Source: Kribbella rubisoli
GTDB lineage: Bacteria; Actinomycetota; Actinomycetes; Propionibacteriales; Kribbellaceae
Length of the DNA stretch: 64,000 nt
Direction: 5' to 3'
NCBI RefSeq assembly: GCF_004217145.1
Contig: NZ_SHKR01000015.1
Coordinates: 372,001-436,000 of the forward strand
The first letter of the stretch is position 1. Every line of letters starts with the position of its first letter. Of this stretch, positions 1-8,448 are shown one piece after another. The notes under the pieces are model-generated. The model saw nothing but the letters and a program-made list of their open reading frames with translations. It ran no database searches and had not been told where the DNA came from. A program made the position numbers and the translations under genes.

Positions 1-158
1 TCGACTTCGACCGCGATCTCGTGGACGTCGTGCGGCAGATGAGCCTGGTCGAGCGCGAGCTGCTCTGGGCGCAGCAGCAAGGCATGAACATCCCCGGCTA
101 CATCCTCGCCGCGTTGCAGGAAGCAATCGAGCTGAGCAAGGCGCGCGAAGACCGCTAG
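1..158 (+). CDS. C-terminal fragment of an unidentified protein
   Basis: The open frame enters from the left edge (first whole codon at base 3) and stops at TAG 156-158. It gives 51 residues rich in charged helical sequence (FDRDLVDVVRQMS near the edge, ending KAREDR). I do not recognise the family from this piece. Its stop interlocks with the stop of the convergent LuxR gene in the shared tetramer CTAG at 155-158, so the two genes end tail to tail with no terminator space. The codon usage is typical of the window, which supports it being real coding sequence. Confidence 0.6.
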   Translation, partial: DFDRDLVDVVRQMSLVERELLWAQQQGMNIPGYILAALQEAIELSKAREDR

Positions 159-2914
159 GCCGAGCTCGCCGCACCCGTCGCCAGTACGGCGCGGATCTCG
201 CGACGCGACGCGATGCCGAGCTTCGTGAACACCTTCCGCAGATGCCAGTCGATCGTGTGCGGGCTGAGGAAGAGCTCGGCGCCGATCTCCGGATTCGTCA
301 TCCCGGTAGCGGCCAGGTGCGCGATCTGTGCTTCCTGTGGCGTCAGCGCAGATTCGACCCTTCGGGTTTGGACGTGCGCGCCGACGGCATCGAGCCCGAG
401 TCCGGCCCGGTGCGCGAACGCCTCGGCTCCCATCCGGTCGAACATCTCGTGCGCGGCGCTCAGTTGCACCCGCGCGTCGGCACGACGGTCGCGGCCGGCG
501 AGCCATTCGCCGTACAGGAGCCGGGCGCGAGCGCGCATCACGCGGACCTCGGTCTTGTCGAGGCGATCGATCGCCTCCTGGTACGACGGCTCGGCGGCGA
601 CCCCGTCCGTGACGACGGCACGCATACACGCCAACGTGCCCAGCGCCCACGCCGTACCGCTGGGCTGGGTCAACTCGATGAGTCGCTGGATCGCGTCGGT
701 CGCGCTTGCTCGGCGACCGGTGCGTACGGCGGCCTCGATGAGCTCGATCAGCGACCAGGTCGACAACCCGAGCTCCTGCGGATGCGCACAGCCTTGCTCG
801 GCCGCGGCGTACGCCTCGTCGAAGCGACCCAGGCCGTTGTAGAGGACGGCGGCCGCCCATTGCGTTGCCGTCAGCACCTTGCCTTCACCGCGCAGCGCTC
901 TGGCCTGCGCCACCGCCTCGATCGCGTGGCGCGTCGCCTCCTCGCGCCCTCGCCACGGCTCGATCACCAGCGCGCCGTACTGGGCGAGGAACCGGCTGCC
1001 CGTCGCCGCGCCGATCGTCATCGCTTCGGCGGCCAACGAGTCCGCGCCGACGATGTCTCCGGCGAACACGCGATTCGACAAGCGTAAGAGCAGCGCGGAC
1101 GGAAGGACCGAGAGCGCCCCGGCCTCGCGGGCGAGGTCGACCAGGCGGGCCGACAGCGCGGTCCAGCTGTCGAACTCCCACGCGTCGTGCGCCATCCGGG
1201 ATGCCAGTGGCAACCAGCCCAGACCTTCCCGCGGAGTGATGCTCTCGTTCTCGAACGCGACGAGCGCCTGCTTCAACAGCGGTACGCCGGCGGAGAACCC
1301 GCGGGCGACGACCGCGGCCACTCCGTTCAACAGCAGGTCGGTGCGCCCCGGATCCGGCGTGGGCGGTGTGACCAGGACGGCCTCGGCGATATCTTCGACC
1401 CCACCGGTCTCTACGCGACCGGCGGTCAGAGCCGCGTACATCGCGTCGCGATAGGTCTCGTGGGCAGCGTTCGCGTCGACCGGCTCAAGACGCTTTGCCG
1501 CGTCGAGCAGCAACGGCAAGGCCGCGCTAGGGCTCCGGGAGGCGAATGAGATCCGGCCGCGCAGCAGCTCGGAGTGCGCCAGCTCGAGTTCACCGAGACG
1601 GCTGAGCTCGGCCGTGTCGAGCAACTCGAGTGCGGTGTCGAATGCGCCTGCCTGGTACTTCGCTTGCGCTGCCGCGAAGGCTCGGGCGCCGCGACGATCC
1701 GGATCCGGAGTGAGCTCGGCGGCCCGTTCCAGGAAGGCTGCCGTCGCGGCGATCCCGCCGCGTGCCTGGGCCCGATCGGCCGACCGTTCCAACTCGGCGG
1801 CGACGTCCTCGTCCGGACCGACGGCCGCGTGCGCGAGATGCCACGCACGACGGTCGGGATCGGTCCGAGCGTCTGTCGCTTCAGCCAGTGCCTGGTGTGC
1901 CTTCCGGCGGTTGGTCCGCGGAGCGCGGTAATAGACAGCCGAGCGCACGAGCGGATGGCGGAACCGGACTCGTGCACCGATCGTGATCAGGCCCGCAGCC
2001 TCCGCGGGCGATGCGGCAGCGAGAAGGCCGATCCCCGAGCCTTCGGCCGCACGCCACAGCAACAGCACATCGCCGATCGGCTCGGCGGCGGCGATGAGCA
2101 GCAGGCGCTGAGTCATTTCGGGGAGCGACTCGAGGCGGCGCAGGAAGCCCTCCTCGAGCTGGCTGGCGAGCGACCGGCGGTCCTGGGTGCCGAAACCGGC
2201 GGGCATCTCGCCGGTGGTGAGTCCGTGCGGCAGCTCCAGGATGGCGAGCGGGTTGCCGTGCGTCTCCGCGACGATCTGGTCGCGGACGCGCTCGTCGACG
2301 CGTCCCGGCGTGACCGAATCCAGCAGCGCTCTCGAGTCGCGGTCGTTCAGTCCGACGATCGGGAGCTCCTGCAGCCCGGCCAGGTCGTTGTCTGCGCCCG
2401 TACCGCGGGTCCCGAAGAACAGGCCGACCTGCTCCGCGAGCAGACGCCGTGCGACGAAGGCGATGGTCTGTGCCGAGGCTCGATCCAGCCACTGGGCGTC
2501 ATCGATGAGGCAGAGGAGCGGCTTCTCCTCGGCGACCGCGGCGAGCAGGCTGAGCACGGCGAGGCCGACGAGGAAGCGGTCCGGCGGCGTACCGGAGCTC
2601 AGGCCGAAGGCGGTCCGGAGGGCATCACGCTGCGGTTCCGGGAGCTCGTCGGCACGATCGAGGAACGGGGAGCAGAGCTGATGCAACCCGCCGAACGCCA
2701 GCTCCATCTCGGACTCGACACCGGCGGCCCGTACGATCCGGCAGCCGACCGCATGCGCCGCGACATAGTCCAGCAGTGCGGTCTTGCCGATGCCGGCCTC
2801 GCCGCGGAGGACCAGTACGGCGCTTCGGCCGGAGCGCAATGCGGCGATCTGCTGGTCCAGCGCTGTGCATTCGCTCCGTCGGCCGTACAGGATCTGACTC
2901 GGATCCACCGGCAT
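155..2914 (-). CDS. LuxR-family regulator with N-terminal AAA ATPase (LAL type)
   Basis: Large ATP-binding LuxR (LAL/MalT-like) transcription regulator, 919 residues. Walker A GEAGIGKT is at about 38-45, a Walker B-like stretch LLCLIDDAQWLD follows at about 130, and a long alpha-helical TPR-like middle follows that. A C-terminal LuxR helix-turn-helix sits in about the last 65 residues (LTPQEAQIAHLAATG, then SPHTIDWHLRKVFTKL). It starts with ATG immediately after the TGA of the upstream paralogue (TGA-ATG, no gap), so the two are co-transcribed and probably translationally coupled. The inducer and targets cannot be read from sequence. The domain assignment is firm. Confidence 0.93.
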   Translation of the reverse strand: MPVDPSQILYGRRSECTALDQQIAALRSGRSAVLVLRGEAGIGKTALLDYVAAHAVGCRIVRAAGVESEMELAFGGLHQLCSPFLDRADELPEPQRDALRTAFGLSSGTPPDRFLVGLAVLSLLAAVAEEKPLLCLIDDAQWLDRASAQTIAFVARRLLAEQVGLFFGTRGTGADNDLAGLQELPIVGLNDRDSRALLDSVTPGRVDERVRDQIVAETHGNPLAILELPHGLTTGEMPAGFGTQDRRSLASQLEEGFLRRLESLPEMTQRLLLIAAAEPIGDVLLLWRAAEGSGIGLLAAASPAEAAGLITIGARVRFRHPLVRSAVYYRAPRTNRRKAHQALAEATDARTDPDRRAWHLAHAAVGPDEDVAAELERSADRAQARGGIAATAAFLERAAELTPDPDRRGARAFAAAQAKYQAGAFDTALELLDTAELSRLGELELAHSELLRGRISFASRSPSAALPLLLDAAKRLEPVDANAAHETYRDAMYAALTAGRVETGGVEDIAEAVLVTPPTPDPGRTDLLLNGVAAVVARGFSAGVPLLKQALVAFENESITPREGLGWLPLASRMAHDAWEFDSWTALSARLVDLAREAGALSVLPSALLLRLSNRVFAGDIVGADSLAAEAMTIGAATGSRFLAQYGALVIEPWRGREEATRHAIEAVAQARALRGEGKVLTATQWAAAVLYNGLGRFDEAYAAAEQGCAHPQELGLSTWSLIELIEAAVRTGRRASATDAIQRLIELTQPSGTAWALGTLACMRAVVTDGVAAEPSYQEAIDRLDKTEVRVMRARARLLYGEWLAGRDRRADARVQLSAAHEMFDRMGAEAFAHRAGLGLDAVGAHVQTRRVESALTPQEAQIAHLAATGMTNPEIGAELFLSPHTIDWHLRKVFTKLGIASRREIRAVLATGAASSA

Positions 2915-5674
2915 TCACCCGGCCGATACGGGGGTCATGGCATCGATCACGGTGACGTCCAGCTGCCGGCGCGACGTGACGGAGAGCTTGGAGAACACCT
3001 TGCGCAGGTGCCAGTCCACGGTGTGTGGGCTGAGGAACAACTGCAGGCCGATCTCCTGATTCGTCAGCCCGGTCGCGGCGAGGTGCGCGATCTGGGCCTC
3101 TTTCGCGGTCAGTACGCCGTGGCTGCCGACGGCGTGCTCTCCGGTCGTCTCGCCGATGCCCGCTAGCTCCGATCGAGCGCGCTCTGCGAAGGCCATCGCG
3201 CCGCTGTCGGCCAGGCTGTCGTGAGCCAGCCGGAGTTCGAGCTGAGCATCCGTACGCCGGTGCTCGCGGCGCAACCACTCGCCGTACAACAGGTGCGTCC
3301 GAGCCAGCTGTACGGCGATCCTCGTGCTCGCGAGCCGCTCGATCGACTCCTGGTAGAGGGCCTCGGCTGCCGGGCCGTCGGCGAGCAGCGCGGCTGAACG
3401 GGCCAGGATCCCCAAGGCCCAGTCGGTGCCTGCCGCCTGCGTGCGTTCCTGCAGTTGTTGCAAGGCGCCGACTGCCTCGGCGCGGGCGTTGCTGCGAGCG
3501 GCGGCCTCGACGTACTCGGCGAGGGACCACCCGAAGAAGCCCAGGTCCTCCTGCGCGCTGGCAGTCCGGGCTGCGTCGAGTGCTGCCTCGTAGTGTCCAA
3601 GGCCGTTGCACAGGACTGCGGTCGCAAGCCTGGCCAGGCTGAGTGCGCGGCCTTCGCCTCGTTCGATCGCCTCCCGGATACCGATGGTGATCGACTCGAG
3701 GGCTGCTGTCTTCTCGCCGCGCCAGGCAGCGAGCATCAGCCGCCCCTCGCGGATCGGCGCGTTGCCGGTCGCCGCCGCGATGGCCTCGGACTCGGCAACC
3801 AGGATCGAGGCCGCGCCGAACTCTCCGGCATGAAGATGCACACCGGCTCGGTAGGACAGGGCGCCTGGCAGGACCCCAAGTACGCCGAGCCCGCGCGCCA
3901 GCTCGAGCCCGCGGCCGGCCAGCTCGTGCCACGCGTCGTCGTCCCACAGTTCGACCGCGACCGGGCAACCGCGCCACAGCCAGTGCACAACCTTCTCGTC
4001 GCCGAGGTCGGCGGCCGCACGGAAGGAATGCAGAGCGGTCTTCAGCGCGGGTACGGCGGCGGCGTACCCGTCGGTGAACCGCATCGCGACCCCGTCGAGC
4101 AGGAGCTCCATGGGCCCGGACGGCGACGAGGCCGAGCCGGCCGCGCGGGCGGCCTCGGCCGCGTTCTCGACGCCGTGGTCGACGCCGAGCCGGCCGGCGA
4201 AGACGGCTGCGCCGAGCGCCTCCAGATAGGTGTCGCGCGCGGACGGGTCGTGGAGATCCTCGAGCCGGATGGCCGCCTTGAGAAGCATCGGCCCGGCTTC
4301 TCGCCCGCGGCCGCGAGCGACGTCGATCCGGGCCCGCAGCCGGGCCAGCCGCGCGCGATGCAGGTCGTCCACCGGACCGAGCTCGGCGGCAGCGAGCAGG
4401 TCGTAGGCAGCGTCCGGTTCGCCTGCGTCGAACTTCGTGCCGGCAGCGGTCAGCGCTCGCTCAGCACGTCGCCGCGGATCCGGAGTCAACTCCGCTGCAC
4501 GTTGGAGCAGGACGGCCGCAGCCGCGACACCGCCGCGGGCCTGCGCTCTCCCTGCGGCGTTATCGAGTTCAGCGGCCACGGCCTCGTCGAGTCCTACCGT
4601 CGCGCACGCGCGATGCCAGGCGCGGCGATCAGGGTCGAGTACTGCGTCGGTCGCCGCGGCCAAGGCACGATGCACTGTGCGCTGGTCCTCGGGGGAGGCG
4701 GCGCGGTAGACCGCTGACCGGATGAGTGGATGCCGGAAGCGGATCCGGGCCCCGATGTCGATGAGGTCGCTCGACTCGGCGACGTCGGCAGCACCGGAGT
4801 CGATCCCGAGCAGCTCGGCCGCGCGCCAGAGAAGAGAGGCGTCGCCGACCGGCTCGGCCGCGGCGGTCAGCAGGAGAAGACGGGTCTGCTCGGGCAGCGG
4901 CTGGATCCGTCGCAGGTAGCCCGCTTCGATCTTGGCTGCCAGCTCATCGGGCAGCCCCAGGCCGGAGGCCAGTTGTCCGGTCGGGAGATCCCGCGGCAGT
5001 TCGATCAGCGCGAGCGGATTGCCGCGTGTCTCGGCAACGAAGCGATCGCGGACGCGTTCGTCCACGGCAGCGGTGATCGTCGTGTCGAGCAGGGCGCGCG
5101 CATCGCCGTACCCGAGGCCGGTGACCACGAGTTCCGGCAAACCGGTCAGCTCCTGGGGTTCGCTGGGTTCGCGGATCGCGAAGACGAGGGCGACTCGCTC
5201 TGCCAGGAGCCGGCGGGCCACGAAGGCGAGGGTCTGGGCAGAGACCCGGTCGAGCCATTGGGCATCGTCGATCAGGCAGATCAGCGGCCTGTCCTCGGCG
5301 GTCTCGGCGAGCAGGTTGAGCATCGCGAGACCGACCTGGAAGCGGTCGGGCGGCGTACCCGCGGTCAGGCCGAACGCCGTACTCAGGGCTTGGTACCGAG
5401 GATCGGGCAACCGCGGGTGGAACTGGGTGCAGAGCTGGTGCAGGCCGCCGAACGCCAACTCCATCTCGGATTCGATTCCGGCGGCGCGTGCGATCCGGCA
5501 GGAGGACGAGTGGGCTTCGAGGTAGTCGAGCAGCGCGGTCTTCCCGATCCCGGCTTCGCCACGCAGTACGAGCGCAGTGCTCCGCCCCGCCCGCAGATCG
5601 GCCACCAGCCGATCGAGGGTTTCGCACTCACCCTGCCGACCTTCCAGCTGAAGGCCCCGATCTGTGATCGTCAT
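2915..5674 (-). CDS. LuxR-family regulator with N-terminal AAA ATPase, paralogue of the next gene
   Basis: Second LAL-type regulator with the same layout: Walker A GEAGIGKT at about 39-46, Walker B-like LICLIDDAQWLD, helical repeats, and a C-terminal LuxR HTH (LTAKEAQIAHLAATG, SPHTVDWHLRKVFSKL). I use ATG 5674, preceded by a purine-rich GGTGGGCT stretch. A TTG at 5692 would add six residues. With ATG 5674 the protein has 919 residues, the same length as its downstream neighbour, which supports that start and a tandem duplication. It is first in the two-gene unit. The C-terminus TPVSAG lies just before the neighbour's ATG. Confidence 0.92.
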   Translation of the reverse strand: MTITDRGLQLEGRQGECETLDRLVADLRAGRSTALVLRGEAGIGKTALLDYLEAHSSSCRIARAAGIESEMELAFGGLHQLCTQFHPRLPDPRYQALSTAFGLTAGTPPDRFQVGLAMLNLLAETAEDRPLICLIDDAQWLDRVSAQTLAFVARRLLAERVALVFAIREPSEPQELTGLPELVVTGLGYGDARALLDTTITAAVDERVRDRFVAETRGNPLALIELPRDLPTGQLASGLGLPDELAAKIEAGYLRRIQPLPEQTRLLLLTAAAEPVGDASLLWRAAELLGIDSGAADVAESSDLIDIGARIRFRHPLIRSAVYRAASPEDQRTVHRALAAATDAVLDPDRRAWHRACATVGLDEAVAAELDNAAGRAQARGGVAAAAVLLQRAAELTPDPRRRAERALTAAGTKFDAGEPDAAYDLLAAAELGPVDDLHRARLARLRARIDVARGRGREAGPMLLKAAIRLEDLHDPSARDTYLEALGAAVFAGRLGVDHGVENAAEAARAAGSASSPSGPMELLLDGVAMRFTDGYAAAVPALKTALHSFRAAADLGDEKVVHWLWRGCPVAVELWDDDAWHELAGRGLELARGLGVLGVLPGALSYRAGVHLHAGEFGAASILVAESEAIAAATGNAPIREGRLMLAAWRGEKTAALESITIGIREAIERGEGRALSLARLATAVLCNGLGHYEAALDAARTASAQEDLGFFGWSLAEYVEAAARSNARAEAVGALQQLQERTQAAGTDWALGILARSAALLADGPAAEALYQESIERLASTRIAVQLARTHLLYGEWLRREHRRTDAQLELRLAHDSLADSGAMAFAERARSELAGIGETTGEHAVGSHGVLTAKEAQIAHLAATGLTNQEIGLQLFLSPHTVDWHLRKVFSKLSVTSRRQLDVTVIDAMTPVSAG

Positions 5675-5781
5675 AGCCCACCGCCCAGTCAATGAGCCTA
5701 TCCGCGCCCGGTCGGGAGGTGCAACGAACCGTCTAGGTACCGGACAGTCACGCGCGTTCGTCGCACCTGTGCCGGGCGCGG

Positions 5782-6465
5782 TCAGGCGGCCAGGTCGGCG
5801 GTCAGGAGTTCCTCGAATCCGGTCAGGTCGCCGGCCCGTGCTGCGTCGATGAACGCGTGCACGAAGTGCTGATGTGACGCTGTGCTGACGATCGTCGGCT
5901 TGTCGGTCGCGATCCGTCGTCGCGCGCGGCAGACCAGCTGCCGGCTGTTCGCCGTACCGACTTGGAGGAACTCGGCGAGCTGCCCGTACGAGTAGTCGAA
6001 GGCCTCGCGCAGTACGAAGGCCGCACGTTCCCTGGGGGACAGGCTCTGCAGGACCATCAGTACTGCGTGTTCGACGGCGTCACTCTGCTCGACCGCGGCC
6101 GCCGGGTCCTCGCCGTCGTCGATCCGCTCGGCCGCCGCGGAGGTCATCGGGGTCTCGTGGCGTCGTCGCGCGGACTGGCTGACGTTGATCGAGAGCCGTG
6201 TGGTCATCGTCGCCAGGAGTGCCTGCGGATTCTCGACCACCGTGCGGTCCGTCCGCTGCCAGCGCAGCCACGTCTCCTGTACGACGTCCTCGGCGTCGGA
6301 CGCGCTGGAGAGGAAGCGGTATGCGATCGCGAGCAATCGCGGCCGGACTTCCAGGAAGGTTGCGACCGCGTCGTCCAGGTCGCCGCCGACTTGCCCGGTG
6401 CATGCGGTCTGGACCGCTGAGTTCTCTCCTTCGTACCGCACCTGCCGTGACACTGTGGCGTTCAC
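5782..6465 (-). CDS. ECF41-like sigma factor, C-terminal domain truncated
   Basis: ECF sigma factor, 227 residues, GTG start behind an AGGAG about 9 bases upstream. Region 2 is clear (RPRLLAIAYRFLSSASDAEDVVQETWLRWQ in outline) and region 4 contains LSPRERAAFVLREAFDYSYGQLAEFL. The sequence resembles the ECF41/SigJ group, whose members are normally about 280-320 residues because a SnoaL-like domain follows region 4. Here only the first helix of that domain remains (FVHAFIDAARAGDLTGFEELL) before a stop. The WLPEP-type linker motif of ECF41 is also not visible. In ECF41 proteins the extension modulates activity, so loss could give a deregulated factor or a decaying gene. No usual carboxymuconolactone decarboxylase or oxidoreductase partner is adjacent. 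Confidence 0.85.
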   Translation of the reverse strand: MNATVSRQVRYEGENSAVQTACTGQVGGDLDDAVATFLEVRPRLLAIAYRFLSSASDAEDVVQETWLRWQRTDRTVVENPQALLATMTTRLSINVSQSARRRHETPMTSAAAERIDDGEDPAAAVEQSDAVEHAVLMVLQSLSPRERAAFVLREAFDYSYGQLAEFLQVGTANSRQLVCRARRRIATDKPTIVSTASHQHFVHAFIDAARAGDLTGFEELLTADLAA

Positions 6466-6556
6466 GTTTCCGGCTCCTCTCGGGCTCGTCGTGCCCTCGA
6501 GTTCACGATCCGGCCACCCGCCCTGCGGTCGCGCCGTTGAAGGACGTGGGCAGCTG

Positions 6557-6596
6557 CGTAGTTGCCACCCCTACGCATGCGTGGGGGCCCACTACG
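6557..6596. promoter_or_regulatory. Nested inverted repeat between ECF gene and membrane-protein gene
   Basis: In the 252-base divergent spacer, the self-complementary core ACGCATGCGT (6573-6582) is flanked by CCCCT and GGGGG, giving a near-perfect 20-base palindrome. Outer arms CGTAGT (6557-6562) and ACTACG (6591-6596) extend it. It could be an operator or a cruciform-forming site. No regulator can be assigned. I see no other obvious element in this spacer. Confidence 0.4.
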
Positions 6597-6717
6597 TGGT
6601 TGCCCTCTGCAACGTGTCGTCCTGCTTGGAGGACCGGACGGCGACGCGGTTCGTGACACGACGTCACAGCCGAGGTGCTTGTGCTGTCTTTGTTGGTGAA
6701 GCAGATAGGGGAGCGCG

Positions 6718-7329
6718 ATGAGTTCCACGCCGCAACACCGTGCCGAGCTGTTCGTGATGATGCAGCTGCGGCGACTCAGCTTCGGCCACAACCTGTTGCG
6801 CCGTAGGGTCGACCGGATCGAGGCGGCGTTCCTGCTGGTCGCGATCGCGGTCGCCCTGTTGGTGATCCCCGCGGCAGCAGCCCTCGGTACGACGCTGCAC
6901 GATCGCGCGGAGCAGTCCGCGACCGAGGAGCGCGCGAGCGTTCACCAGGTCCGCGCTCGAACCTTGGAGGGCACGGCCAACGCGGTTCCCTCGACGCTGG
7001 GTCTGAGCACCACTTCGGTTCGCGTCAGCTGGCAGGACCCGTCAGGTTCCCCTCACGAGGGGAAGGCCGACGTTCTGCTAGGTACTCCGGTGAACACCGC
7101 CGTGAGGATCTGGATCGACCAGGCCGGCACGATGACGGGCGCCCCAGGCACCTCTGCCGACAGCGACGCCCTCGGCACCGCGATCGCCCTGACCCTGCCG
7201 TTACTCGCCTGGCCCGCGATCTTCGCCGGCTTCCGCCTCGGGCGCCGTCCCCTCGACCGCTACCGCGCCGACGAATGGGCCCGCGAATGGCGCAAGGTCT
7301 CCCCTCGCTGGACCGGCCGCCAATCCTGA
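6718..7329 (+). CDS. Rv1733c-like transmembrane protein
   Basis: Membrane protein of 203 residues resembling the actinobacterial Rv1733c family: an N-terminal NLLRRRVDRIEA motif, one transmembrane helix at about 38-60, an extracytoplasmic loop of about 90 residues with WQDPSGSPHEGKADVL, and a second helix at about 145-170 followed by a basic RLGRRPLDRYRADEW tail. ATG 6718 follows GGGGAG at a good distance. It is divergent from the ECF gene. Function is unknown. In mycobacteria Rv1733c belongs to the dormancy regulon, but that role should not be transferred without evidence. Confidence 0.85.
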   Translation: MSSTPQHRAELFVMMQLRRLSFGHNLLRRRVDRIEAAFLLVAIAVALLVIPAAAALGTTLHDRAEQSATEERASVHQVRARTLEGTANAVPSTLGLSTTSVRVSWQDPSGSPHEGKADVLLGTPVNTAVRIWIDQAGTMTGAPGTSADSDALGTAIALTLPLLAWPAIFAGFRLGRRPLDRYRADEWAREWRKVSPRWTGRQS

Positions 7330-7331
7330 CG

Positions 7332-7576
7332 TCAGGCGAGTAGGCCCAGCACCTCGTCGCGGAGCTGGGCCATCGTCGGCCGGTCGGGGGCTTCCACGTT
7401 GAGGCGGAGAGCGGCGCGGTCGTCTGCCCGAGGGCCTGGAGCACATGTAGAGCGGCGAGCATGCCGCTGTCGGCGTTCCAGAAGTCGCCGAAGTAGTAGT
7501 GGCCGGAGTGTTCCCCGCCGAAGACGGCGTGGTTGTCGGCCATCACCTGCTTGATGAACGAGTGCCCGACGCGAGA
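7332..7576 (-). pseudogene. Phosphomannomutase/phosphoglucomutase C-terminal remnant (two deletions)
   Basis: Minus-strand translation gives RVGHSFIKQVMADN, then FGGEHSGHYYFGDFW and NADSGMLAALHVLQALG, the hallmark C-terminal core of ManB-type phosphomannomutases, up to about 7402. In another frame it resumes with LRLNVEAPDRPTMAQLRDEVLGLLA and a stop at 7332-7334, the normal end of such enzymes. About 70 codons that normally separate these blocks are missing and the frame is shifted. All N-terminal catalytic sequence is absent: the left break abuts a lipoprotein start (7543-7668). It cannot encode an active enzyme. Confidence 0.8.
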
Positions 7577-7668
7577 CTCGCGTCGTTGCCGCCGGCACCA
7601 CAGCCCGCCACCGCCGACAGCGCTGATAGGGCGAGGGCAACGCCCGCGGCGACTACTGTTCGCTTCAT
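7543..7668 (-). pseudogene. Lipoprotein gene start fused to the mutase remnant
   Basis: A minus-strand ATG at 7668 is preceded by GGAGG at a proper distance. It encodes a textbook lipoprotein signal peptide: MKRTVV, a hydrophobic AAGVALALSALS core and lipobox AVAGC with Cys23, followed by GAGGNDASLASGT. After about 33 residues the frame runs into the phosphomannomutase remnant out of frame and stops at 7543. I read this as the 5-prime end of a deleted lipoprotein gene left by the deletion that removed most of manB. Alternatively a very short lipoprotein is still made. Identity of the parent lipoprotein is unknown. Confidence 0.65.
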
Positions 7669-7723
7669 CGTTCCTCCAGCGCAGGTCCGGTCGTACTTGA
7701 AGGTCCGGGTAGCGCGGCCGGGG

Positions 7724-7741
7724 GTGACAGGTCGACGTCAC
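7724..7741. promoter_or_regulatory. Inverted repeat upstream of the whiB-like gene
   Basis: Arms GTGAC (7724-7728) and GTCAC (7737-7741) flank an 8-base spacer containing GTCGAC, about 55 bases before the WhiB start. CRP-family proteins bind near whiB1 in mycobacteria, but the half-site spacing here is not the canonical one, so only a possible operator is proposed. Confidence 0.3.
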
Positions 7742-7795
7742 AAACCGGCGGTTCGCGTTGTCCTACTCAGGAATGACGTCGACCCGGAGGTCGAG

Positions 7796-8059
7796 ATGAA
7801 GACCACCCAGCGCTGGCAGCACCGAGGCGCGTGTATTGCCGAAGATCCCGAACTGTTCTTCCCGCTAGGTACGACCGGACCCGCCCTGCGGCAGATCGAA
7901 ACCGCGAAGCAGGTCTGCCGTCGCTGCGAAGTAGCCGACATCTGCCTCGACTGGGCGCTGCGTTCCGGCCAGGACGCCGGAGTCTGGGGCGGCCTCGACG
8001 AACTCGAACGCCGCACGCTGAGACGAAGCCAGCTGCGTGCCCAGAACAGCCGGGATTAG
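7796..8059 (+). CDS. WhiB-family iron-sulfur transcription regulator
   Basis: 87-residue Wbl protein. The four cluster-binding cysteines are Cys13, Cys41, Cys44 and Cys50 (C-X27-C-X2-C-X5-C), followed by the GVWGG turn and a basic C-terminus (LERRTLRRSQLR). The layout and the DPELFFPLG stretch are closest to WhiB1/WblE. ATG 7796 has GGAGG at 7786-7790 with five bases between. These proteins carry an oxygen- and NO-sensitive 4Fe-4S cluster and act with the principal sigma factor. An open frame continues upstream without a stop but has no Wbl homology there, so the internal ATG is the start. Confidence 0.93.
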   Translation: MKTTQRWQHRGACIAEDPELFFPLGTTGPALRQIETAKQVCRRCEVADICLDWALRSGQDAGVWGGLDELERRTLRRSQLRAQNSRD

Positions 8060-8141
8060 GCGGTTCGTGGGACCAACCGTTTCGCAGAGCCTGCTGGGTG
8101 GCACCGGAGGGCCACGATCAGTGGAACGGAAGGAGAGTTCG

Positions 8142-8315
8142 ATGAGTGCTGGCGACAAGATCAAGAACGCTGCCGAGGCTGCCAAGGGCAAGGCCAAGGA
8201 GAAGGCCGGCGACGCGACCGACGATCGCGACCTGCAGGCCGAGGGCCAGGCGGAGAAGACGAAGGCCGACCTGAAGCAGGCCGGCGAGAAGGCGAAGGAC
8301 GCCTTCAAGGACTGA
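8142..8315 (+). CDS. CsbD family stress-response protein
   Basis: 57-residue, highly charged, Lys/Ala/Glu-rich protein (KIKNAAEAAKGKAKEKAGD near the N-terminus, DLKQAGEKAKDAFKD at the end), matching the small CsbD family of general-stress proteins whose biochemical role is unknown. ATG 8142 follows GGAAGGAG. It stands alone downstream of whiB. The 133 bases after it hold only the leader of the next gene; I see no clear terminator. Confidence 0.85.
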   Translation: MSAGDKIKNAAEAAKGKAKEKAGDATDDRDLQAEGQAEKTKADLKQAGEKAKDAFKD

Positions 8316-8448
8316 CAGCAGCTTAAGTTTCACGAACGAAATGGGCCGATAACGGCATCCTTACCGTGTTCGGGAATTCCTGTCAGGGATCGCGGAAAGT
8401 CCTACTGTCAAAGGCGTTCCAGTGATTCCCTGCGTGAGAGGAATTTCC

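Noticed and set aside
1574..3166. Long plus-strand open frame of 530 codons opposite the LuxR genes
   Set aside because: Its sequence is low-complexity Arg/Gly/Pro typical of antisense frames in GC-rich DNA, with no domain, while the minus strand encodes clear LAL regulators.
7025..7741. A 238-codon minus-strand open frame as one intact gene
   Set aside because: Only its middle matches phosphomannomutase. The ends are shadows of the Rv1733c-like gene and of the lipoprotein start, so it is a pseudogene composite.
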